Of a stretch of DNA of 64,000 nt, positions 27,053 to 64,000 are shown one piece after another. This stretch comes from Beaufortia kweichowensis. Taxonomy: Eukaryota > Chordata > Actinopteri > Cypriniformes > Gastromyzontidae. The notes beneath the pieces were generated by a model. That model was not told the DNA's origin. It made no database searches and saw only the letters and a list, made by a program, of their open reading frames with translations. The first letter of the stretch is position 1; each line of letters starts with the position of its first letter. The DNA lies in contig CM032801.1 of the NCBI GenBank assembly GCA_019155185.1, forward strand, positions 17,670,851 to 17,734,850. The letters are read 5' to 3'. The position numbers and the translations under genes were made by a program.

Positions 27053-27240
27053 CTCCTCTCGTCTCGTCCCGTCCCGTCCCGTCCCTCCTCTCGTCTCGCG
27101 TCCGTCTCGTCCCGTCTCGCCCCGTCCCTCCTCTCGTCTCGTCCCGTCCGTCTCGTCCCGTCCCTCCTCTTGTCTCGTCCCGTCGTCCCCGTCCCTCCTC
27201 TCGTCTCATCTCATCTCGTCTAGTCTCGTCTCTCCTTTCA
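27053..27240. repeat. CpG-rich minisatellite built from CGTCC/CGTCT pentamers
   Basis: TCGTCTCGTCCCGTCCCGTC recurs with CCTCCTCTCGTCTCG as a spacer about four times (near 27053, 27087, 27128 and 27165), giving a higher-order unit of roughly 35-45 bases. The last part decays to CATCT/TAGTCT variants, as expected from CpG loss. Confidence 0.9.
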
Positions 27241-30200
27241 TTTCCCCTCTTCTGTTAATGTCATGTGAACTGAATTTTTGCTGTATAAACTCTGAAGAAG
27301 TTGTTGAACACACACAAAAGCTCTTGTGCTTTTGTAATGGGCTTGTTTTCTTTCCCTCATTGGACTCTTAGAGGACGCTGAAACATCACATCTCTGCAAT
27401 TCTATATCAGCCGATAAGGTGAAAGTCGAGAGGACCCAAGGGTCTTGCTGTAATTGGGAATGGATATGGCATGTGTACAGACAGTCAAATCAATATTCAG
27501 AGGAGGATAACACTATAATCCGATAAGAGAATCGCACAAAAAACCTGATGCTGTTTTCTACACCGTCATCTGCTCTTAATAAAAGGTTAAAGGGGGAAAA
27601 GACTTTTCCACAGAGGAAAAAAGCGTTTGGCACACGGGAGATGCTCCATTATTTCATTATCTGTGTTTTTACTCTGATGTGAAAGTGTTTTAGTGTGTCT
27701 GCTGATGGGTTACTCATTCATTTATCTGACATCCTGATATCACCAATCCACAGAAATCTACATCATGAACATGAACACATCTCTACTAAACCAAGACTTT
27801 TCTTCATTCTTCTGCTTTTCAACATTTCACACTGGATTCACATTTGAATACCAAAGTCAATCGAATTTCAATGACTCAAACATTTTGCCATGACTAGAGA
27901 AATTGGAGACTGATGTTCTTACTGGACATAAACATCTCATATGCTTGATATGGAATTGAGTAAATATCCATAAGGGACACACTACATGTGAAATCCCGTC
28001 CTGCAGTTCTTTTTCTCGTCTAAGCATCTCTGCTCTCATCCTGAATGTCTTCACACAAGTTGATTGTTCTCTCCGTTTAATTGAATGTTATCTTCTCTGC
28101 CGAGTTATTTCTGTTCCGGCCGTTTGCTCTGATACAGCTGGCCTGTAATTTGCCGTGTGAATAGAGCTGACGGAGGCGGACGAGAAGTTTCTCTGCAGTC
28201 TTAATAACAGTCCTCAGCAGTCACGAGACAATTAGCTCCTCCAGACTCCAGCAGACGCAAGAACAAGATTCACAAGCTTTTGTTAGCACCTGAAAACTCG
28301 CTGCGTGTTTTAAACTCTTATTAACTTCTTCTCAAAGGTTTACCGTTTCGCTGTATTAATTAGTGAACTGAAGAGATGTTAACGTCTAACAGAGGTCTTT
28401 CATCATCTTATTCTATAAATAACCTTAAACTTTCTCGGGAGACAAAGAGAAATGAATAAAGCTCACAGCCTGAACAATTTACTCTTAATCTCCAGCAGCT
28501 CATCAGATAAATCTGAAATCATTTACCATTAAAAATCTAAAGTAAATGTTTTAATCACACTAACATGAACATGTGAATGTACACTGCTCACGATGACTGT
28601 TTATCAGAGAAATACCACACTATCTGTTCATGTGATAACAATAACTGCAGGAATGAAGGTCTTTTTTGCTAATGTTAGGACTGTGATAGAATAAAAGCCA
28701 TTTGTGTTTTTGTGAATATTACACTTATTTAAGTCATCATACATTTAAAAGGGTCTAGCTATAGAGTCTTGAGGAGAAAGAACCTGCTTTAGATGAATGT
28801 CTCTGTAAGACGGTGGAAATGTAAATGATCACAACAAGAGAAACAGATTTTAAAAAAGGAATGCAGCGGGTGATGTTGTTTCCTTCATTATCACATTGCT
28901 TTGGGATGTGATGAATAAGCTTTTACTGTACAAGTCATTTTCACCCCAGACCTGAATAACACACACACAGCAGAGAGTTCTTTGCAGCTTGTGAATAATT
29001 CATATTTGTGGTTTTTGATGAATGGTGCATCACAGCACACGGTCAGATTGTGTGTTCAGAGCTCATAGAGGTGCTGCTGAGATCACGAGGTGACGGAGCA
29101 CAAACACAATACATCTTTAATTCTGCTGCTGTTTCAGCTGGTCATCGAGTCGCGGCATTAATTACCTGGCTGTGAAGACCGCCGCCTGCGAACATCAAAC
29201 GCTTCCAATAACAGCAGCGTCTGAGAACCTTTCAGAGATTCACAAGAGCTCATTTCCGGCAGGTTAAAGCTGCTGTTTGTCATTTACAGCTCGTCAAACG
29301 CGGATGAACGAGAGTAATGAGAGAAATAAAGCCTTTGACATGCAGCTGAGAATAAAGAGAGGTTTGTTTATGGATACAGGACTAGTTAAGCGGCGGGTGG
29401 TTTAGCGGTGTGGGTCGAGTCAGGTGTTTAGATGTGGTTTATGGAAATCAGCATGTGACGCTTCATGATGAACGTTTAACACTTCTGAAGGATATAATGG
29501 CTCATCCCCTTCAGTCTTAAAACCTGAAATATATTTCTCCCCGCTAATAGAAGCTAGATAGATTTATTTTCAGAAGAAATCTATATAATACAGTATATAA
29601 TTATGTCTGATCATGTTAAATGGGGTTTACTTCTACACTTATATACTTGTATATTGATATAAAAAATGTATGAAACAAGACATTTGGTGTACAGAGACAT
29701 AAATATTCTTGGATAGATCTGATATCTGTCTAAAACGGTGAGATAAGAATTGCTCTCTCACATAATAAAACAACATTGTGCTGGTGCTGATGTTGCTCAC
29801 CTCATACACTATAGGATTATTCCAGCATCTGGAGATTCAGGAACAGTTTCAGGTTTTCTTTAGTCTTTCTGCTCACATGTTCATTATTCTGGCTGTAAAA
29901 GACAATATAAGATCACAGTTGTTCACAGATTACAGCTGGAGCAGAAGACGTGTGCAAACCTTCTTTCATAAATGAAGCAAAATTAATGAGCATTTAAAGT
30001 TTATAACTATTCACCATCAATGCAGATGTGCTTTAATTTCATTTCAACAGTCTAATAAAAGTCTTTGCAGCATCATCTACTGTAAGAGTGTAAAGTGTGA
30101 TTGACCATCCGTGATCCAGCAGTGTTTTAGCCCACATTTACATGAATAACTCTCTAGCAGAGAGACAGAATTACTTTGGGGCTTTTTAACGACGGCAGAC

Positions 30201-32390
30201 AGAAATTCGATTAAGATTAATTCGAGCCGAGCAAGCAATTTTGGGGGAGGTTAGATGCAATTTCTCCGCACATCATTGGTCGCACAATGCCTCTAATGCC
30301 GTGAACCAGGAGTCTGTTTCCATCTGCCATTATAGTGAAGAAAGCCCCATTACCCCAGCAACATTTCAACAATGTCTTCTATTCTATTCTTGAAATATTT
30401 CTAATTAACCAACAACTAATCATCAGATTAAAAAGATGAAACTGTGATGGATGAGTAAATGTGTGTGCAGCTGTATATCTAGTGTTAAATTCAGAAGCAG
30501 ATATATGGAGTAAATGATGTTTAAAGCTCGACTGTCAGCTGATAACACAAGTCAAACAACATTTAACATGAGATTACAGTTCTCTCTCTCTCTCTCTCTT
30601 TCTATCAGGAGGTTTTCAGAAAGGTCATCCCTTACCGCCAGATACATCGTCTTTGCTTAAAACAGATCACCTGCCTTCAATGGGTAATTTATCACAGCGA
30701 GCCCGCCGGAGAGATATGAGCGATGATACGCGTGAGGCGTCGGGCCCATCATGATGCTGTTTAAAGGATCTTTCTGAGGCTAGAAGGACAATCTTCTTCC
30801 ATCCGACCCCCGCGTGAATCAAAAGAAGGGTCTTAGACAGACACGCTACAGGGCCGGGCGGATGTTGACCCCTGCCGGTAAGCGGATCATGCTGGATGTC
30901 TCTGAGTCATTTGTCTGAAGATGAACAGAAGACGGGTGACATGCAGAGTAAATGTTTGTTTTTGCTCTGTGTTTACACCATTTCATCTCTTTCATCTCTC
31001 GTATCTCACACAGCAAGATGCCAAATCATATTACACAAAATGAGGAATAATCCATCTCATCACCAAACAATAATGCTATTTATAAATCAGATTTTTGGGT
31101 AAATGTTGTATTTTTTAATTACATTTGAGAAACCCACCTGCATGTGACTTTCCTTCATGTTTAATGTTCGTCATGTTTATGACACGTGAAGTGATGATTC
31201 TGATTGTGTTTGAATGAATCCGGTTCAGTTTCTCCTGAACACAGCAGATCTGAAATGAGAAAACTCAAGAAGAACGCTCATCTATAATAACACAAATCAC
31301 CTGGATCACAATGAACAGCATAACAGAATTAATTAATAAAACTCTTCAAAGTTACAATTTCATATCAAATTAAATATAGAAATATGTTTGCATTAAAAAA
31401 AATTTGATAATAATAAAAATGAAGTAGAAATTGTTTTTTGCCAAAACAAAGATTATAATACAGTATTGATAGAATTGTGAGTAAATGATGTAACTGCTAA
31501 CTGAAGTGCTCTCTCACGCAGGTTTTGTATGTGTGGGATGATGTAGACTCGTCTCGGTCATGCAGCGAGGGACGATTCATCTTCAATATCCGTTTGTGTT
31601 GACAATCTGCTGCTGTTCATACCTCAGTGTGAGACTGTTCTACAATTTATCAACAAACATCTCAATTCTGAGCTTCTGAATCTCCATGAGCAGATCCCAA
31701 TGCAAGCAATTAAAGCAGTCCGGCAGCTACTGAAGATCTCTCCAGAAAGTTCTGCTCCAGTGACCCAGAACCCTGAACCAGCTTCAGAGAATTAAACACA
31801 CAAAGGCCAGACGGAGAGGAAAGGCCGGCTCTTTCACAGCAGGGACTAAACGCCTCATCATTTCTCATGTCATTATATCAGCGGTCACGCTCGATCAATA
31901 ACTCTGTGTGTGTGTATCATCTGTAAACAGCCGGGAAACCATCAAAATCTCATTTCAGTTCGCTTTGAGAAATAACCGTTAGATGCAAAAGGGTTAGACA
32001 GTATAATATCTTTTCTTCTTATCTGTGATGAATTCACTTTAGATTGAAGCTTTCACAACTTGAGAATGGAGATGGACGCTTGACTTTAATTATTTATGGA
32101 TGTACAACACGGTGGTTGATGTATTGAGACCTTGTGCTTGTTCCTCTTTAAAGAAACATGATGAAATGTGTGAACAGCTACAGAACAAATCTATTTACCT
32201 GCACATTTAAAACAATATATTCAGATTTAAATCAACTCCATTTTAACTGAATTAAACCCATATTTGGATCAAAAAGGGATGAACACAGCCGCTGGGATAG
32301 GAACAAACACTGTTTTATGCCAATATGTCCTCAGGATTGGCTCAAATATAAACATTTTAACACAACACCTTTAGAAATGCTATATTTACA

Positions 32391-32435
<45 letters not shown>

Positions 32436-32475
32436 ACACACACGGACACACACAGACACACAGACACACACACAG
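32391..32475. repeat. (CA)n microsatellite with CAGA/CGGA interruptions
   Basis: About 85 bases; a second short CA run lies at 32593-32612 and TG runs at 32635-32650 and 32773-32795. Confidence 0.95.
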
Positions 32476-35469
32476 TGTGTTGTTGGAGTAACACACCTGA
32501 TGTTATACAGCGCTGTACTTCAGTTCTCTGCTCAAATTACAAGTGAAGTGGGAGTGTTGAGTTGTTGTGAGTCACATTAACACATACTGTACACACACAC
32601 ACACACACACACAGCAGCGGCTCGGGGACAGATGGTGTGTGTGTGTGTGACTGTTATTCATATGCACAGCAGTGAAGCTTGTGCTTCGACCGGTCAGGAC
32701 AGCAGATGAAAACAAATGTCTCTATTAGATTATCACCTCAGCACCCACACAACAGCTTGTCTTTACCTCAGTGTGTGTGTGTGTGTGTGTGTGTGTCGCG
32801 GTGTGTGCGTGCGTGTCAGCACCGGCCCTTCTGCGCTCTGGATCATTGTAACGGCCCGTTTATGAGAGAGTTTCTCCTCACGTCCCTCCGCCTTCACGCC
32901 AGCAGCAGATCAGCCATTCGCAGGTCTATCCGACGGCATGAATCCGAGCGACCCACGCGCTCTGAGATGATCTGACACGAGCGCACAGCCTCCAGCACAG
33001 ACAGCAGCGGGCGTGACGGGCGTCTGATGATGAGAAATCATCTGAGATTAATGCCGTTATTCAATCAGCTGACGTGTTTTCTTCTCGTGATTCTGGATGC
33101 GTGTGGAAATAAAGCAGCATTAGATGTTCTGCTCTTTGACTTCAGCTGCCGTGACTGATGGTTAAGTGTCACTGATGACATCATTTAATAAAACAGCTGG
33201 AGCTTCTCCTAAAACATCCCATCACATGTGTGTTTCTCACGGTTCTTAAGCTTTACATTTTCTGAAGCTAGTTTTACACTCGTGACAATTATTTCCATTT
33301 GTGTCCCTTATATAAAAAGGAAAAATAACTAGATAAAATATGAGTTTAGTGAAGTATTTAACTCACTGGATTACATTACACAACAACAACAATAATAACA
33401 AGACCTCTTCTCATCCGGTGTGACATCATCATCTGCTGTCTGATTGATTCAGAATGAAATGTGAAGTGAATGACACACAGCGGGAGCAGATCAACTCTCA
33501 TAGATGTGAACACGCGGGTGAATCAGACGGATGTAAAAGGTCACGAGTGTTAAACGGCTAATCGTTCACATTTAACACTTATCTGAAGAGACTGATCAAA
33601 CCTGTGTGTGTCTTCACATGTTCATGATCCTGAAACACTGATTCACTCACTACAAAATCAACAATTACAATTAGATATACATTATAGATAACTTACTGGT
33701 CTTAATTATGGTTTGTGTAGGAAATAAAACATGATTGTAATTCACAGTAAATATAGTATTATTAAAATATACATCTATACTGCTCAAGATGTGCTACAGT
33801 ATGTCTATAAAGAATGACAACATTAGATTGTGATTCATCCGCAGGAGATGGACACAGTGTTTGTTGTGTGTTCATCAATTCAGCACATTTCTGCTGTTAA
33901 ACCTTTAAACAGTGTGTCTGTATCTCTGTGACCTCAGAGACAAGTGGAAATGACTTTCTGTGCTCATCATCATCATCATCACAAACACACATCTATAAAC
34001 CCAGAACAGTTCTGCTTTACATGTATGAATCCACCTTCATTATCATGCCACATCATCCACAGGAAGTCATGAGAAATGAAAGCATTCAGAATAAATGAGC
34101 TCTTATTACATGACTATCATGATTATTATTATAATTCACGTCAGAGAACAGAGAATCAGAAACTCTCTCATCTCTACTGAATGTCTCGTCTCATGTCAAT
34201 AACCCCCTAAAAAATCATCATCAGATCCTGTCAATAAATATTCTGTCATCATTTATTCCCTCTCATGTGCTTTATAAACGTCTATGTATTTCTCACGCTG
34301 CTGCTTTAACACTCTGTTGGCATCAGAGCTTCATAAAGTTGTTCATGAAGTGTGTGTTTAACAGAAGAAATAATCACATACAGGTCTAAAACAACATGAG
34401 AGTAAAATCTGACAGAATCATTTCTGGCTGTAAGAAAAAGATAAAAGGAATATAACAGATAAACGTTTATTGTCGGCACATTAAGAGGGTTTAAGTTTGA
34501 ATGAAAAAGCAAAAGCATATTGAAAACTTTTATTAAACTTTACTTTCTTCAGCTAAATTTAAGACAGACGCTCATAGGAAGGGCAGGAATGAAAACTGGA
34601 TTTTTTTACACCTCATACATTCACTGAGACTCCATTAACAGATACAGAGCTGCAGAAAATACATCAAACTGATATATCAAACCTCTCAGAGCGACACTGA
34701 CACCATGAAAGAAGAGAAACATTCTGCACATGAAGATCAGAATCATGATTCATCTGATTTCATTGAGCTCTGCATTCATTCAAGTCAAGTGAAATCGTTA
34801 ATTGGGCTTTAAGATATTTAATGACAGTTAATGTAGCGTCAGATGTTAATGATTAAATAAAAGAAGAGAAACATGTAAATATACACACAGTCTTTAACAT
34901 TAATAAAGACAGAAAGAGAAAGAATATCAAAACTGACATCAGAATCTGGCTCAAAATCATCAAATGAGTAATAGAAGCACAATGTACAGGTGTTTTATCT
35001 GCAGACTGAAATGACCAAATAATGCCTGAAGATCAGAATTAGGATTATACCCACTAATAATTACAATTTAAAAAAGGCCAATTGAATTTTGGACAGATGC
35101 AACAGCCCAACAAAGTAAATTGGAATGTTATTCGGTTGTAAACAGAGAATATACCTGAATACCTGAGAACAGTAAGCGACTGTAAACTTAGACAGACTCA
35201 CTACAGGAGAACAAAGAGAACATCATGCCTTAATTATGCACCAAAAACTACCTGCTAGGAGAAAAATAGATTTTTATTGCCACACTTATCCTCACATCTT
35301 CTAAAGTCAAGTCCCCCTGAAACACTTCAACATAAAGCCCTTAAAACCCAAGAGCTAAGACCTAAAACCAGTCCAACTCCAGACCAGCACTAATGAACAA
35401 AACAAAACAAAAATGAACGTTATTGTGTTATTGTATGTTTGTTGTTTGTAAGTTCCCACAATCATGCCA

Positions 35470-35473
<4 letters not shown>
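32476..35473. other. Non-coding stretch, no gene seen
   Basis: 32795-33030 is moderately CpG-rich and non-repetitive (CACCGGCCCTTCTGCGCTCT, CCGACGGCATGAATCCGAGC). The rest is AT-rich with short repeat fragments. No exon recognised. Confidence 0.5.
34225..34290 (-). repeat. Short fragment of the same dispersed repeat
   Basis: Reverse orientation: TATTCTGTCATCATTTATTC CCTCTCATG. Short and diverged. Confidence 0.4.
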
Positions 35474-35833
<360 letters not shown>

Positions 35834-36469
35834 GCCCTGGGGTGGAGTCCTGGAAATGGTCAAGTTGTTCTAGTTAAGGATCTTTAAATAGGATGTGTAG
35901 CTGTTAGATGTGTACTCTAGTGTTCATCATGACATCATTTACACCAGGAACAGAAACACAAACACAGCAGATAAATCTCATGAGCAGTTTTATGTTTCTT
36001 AAATAATTCTCTCTCTCTCTTCATACACAACACATGAAGTTTCACTCTAATCAACATTTCAACTGCATTCATGTTTATTTGTCTGTTATTATTTGTAAAG
36101 TAGTCATGTACAAGAGTGGGAATTTACAGTCAGACGTTCATTATCAGTAAATAAATCAGGGTGCATTTTACTGTAATGATTTCTAATAAAATATTATGAC
36201 GTACAATAAGAGCATTATACAGTGTGTCTGAAGGCTCCCATTGGCTGAATAAATCATGATGGTAATAAAACTCAATAACGGTTCAGTGATATGAGATTTC
36301 TAATGGACGGTGTAATACAGAGCATGAGATGAACACAGAATTACTCGACACACTATTTACTACTGAATGTAAGAGAAAGCATCCAAACAGAAGTTGTTTC
36401 TGAAGCAATCGGCAGGCATCAGATCAGAGACGCATGTGTGTCTGTCACTAACCAGCGGTTTACACGAGT
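35834..36469. other. Probable polm 3' UTR and downstream flank
   Basis: Begins after the polm stop codon at 36470 and runs leftwards. No further coding sequence is seen; a candidate poly(A) signal is at 36074. Confidence 0.5.
36074..36079 (-). terminator. Candidate polyadenylation signal for polm
   Basis: TTTATT on the plus strand, AATAAA in the transcript, about 390 bases past the stop. No closer canonical hexamer was noticed. Assignment is by position only. Confidence 0.3.
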
Positions 36470-63225
<26,756 letters not shown>

Positions 63226-64000
63226 CTGAGCGAGAGAGAGACATTAGAGGACACATAAAGGATTCATGGATCTCTTTATCCTGTTTTACATCTACTCTGA
63301 GATTGATTTATTCCTCTTGTACACACACAGAGACAAACACACACTCTCGTTTATTGTTTTTAATTTCTTTTGCTTTCTCTCTGATTGTATTATACAGTCA
63401 TGTGGGCATTGAGAAGACTATCAGCTAGAATAAATGTTGGAATGTGGCTGTAATCATCTTTCTAACACACACGTTGGGTTTTGATAAGGGTTTATGGGCT
63501 CTTTCCATTGACATATATATACATAGACTGTATAAACCCTCACACAAACCTTTTTGTATATTTCAACATGATTTAGTGTGATTTATAAGCAGTTTGAATC
63601 GCGGACACTGCTGGTCAGAGCTCAGCTGTTGCCAAATGACCCTCTCTGTCCATCACTTACAATCATCTCACTGGGGTAAATCACCACACCCACTTTCATG
63701 ACTGATGGTGACATATTTAACATAACACATTGAAAATATTAATATTAGACCAAAGAGATATTAACATCTGAACTCAAACATTCATTCAAGAGGAAATAAT
63801 CTGAAATCTAAACTCTTTACTGTTGATTCATTTTATTTTAGGAGAAACATCTGAGACAAACCAGACATTACAGTCTCTTGAGTTATGAAAGAGAAACACC
63901 ATTATCCTTCTGTACGTCTCATTTAAATCCACATGACTCAAACAGCTGATGGTTACAGTTCAGAGTTTGACATGATGTGGATCATTAATATAACAGAAGC
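63226..64000. other. Intron sequence upstream of the BRCT exon
   Basis: No sequence matching the N-terminal half of the Pol mu BRCT domain was found here, so the first exon lies further right. Content is AT-rich and unremarkable. Confidence 0.5.

Larger units (their letters stand above)
25738..32390. other. Non-coding stretch with several complex, constrained-looking blocks
   Basis: Contains the CpG minisatellite at 27053-27240 and no recognisable exon. Blocks near 28080-28330, 29090-29300 and 30180-30370 have balanced composition and no repeats, with homeodomain-like ATTA/TAAT cores, as in conserved non-coding elements. Confidence 0.5.

Overview
The window reads as teleost fish nuclear DNA, most likely from a cyprinid. 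The evidence is spliced genes with vertebrate GT-AG introns, very dense long (CA)n and (GA)n microsatellites, a tRNA-derived SINE of cyprinid V-SINE type, a LINE 3' end and several repeat families common in carp-like fishes. There is no bacterial or viral gene organisation. Two protein-coding genes can be supported, both on the minus strand. Everything else is repeats, introns or unexplained single-copy sequence.

Left part (1-36.4 kb). A heparan sulfate glucosamine 3-O-sulfotransferase of the HS3ST1 type is encoded in one coding exon (2705-3634). The genuine start is the ATG at 3634; the 33 codons upstream that stay open have only a GTG at their head, right after an in-frame stop. A 3' splice site at 3752-3753 implies at least one non-coding 5' exon further right, and a CpG-rich block at 19.3-19.74 kb is a candidate promoter/first exon. 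The rest is a 32-kb stretch without recognisable coding exons. It holds CA/TG arrays, a 760-bp CpG-rich CA/CG array (13.7-14.46 kb), a CpG pentamer minisatellite (27.05-27.24 kb), duplicated repeat units, dispersed transposon fossils and several complex, gene-desert-like stretches that may be conserved non-coding elements.

Right part (36.47-64 kb). I assembled ten exons of a DNA polymerase mu gene (polm; X family, related to terminal transferase). They run from the second half of the BRCT domain (63225) to the stop codon (36470); the first exon lies beyond the right edge. Polymerase mu fills short, poorly paired gaps during non-homologous end joining and V(D)J recombination. All three catalytic aspartates, the helix-hairpin-helix and the QRNA-like C-terminus are present. 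Two points stand out: a linker exon (59776-59875) that does not keep frame at full length, and a terminal-transferase-like loop 1 with Lys where human Pol mu has Arg387.

The introns of polm carry the most extreme repeats in the window: a 1-kb CA array, roughly 475-600-bp TG arrays, 120-260-bp GA arrays, a GA/CT inverted pair, a 20-21-bp minisatellite and a foldback element with ~135-bp inverted arms. I did not find a novel multi-gene system. The most interesting leads are the polm reading-frame problem, its TdT-like loop, and the repeat architecture of its introns.
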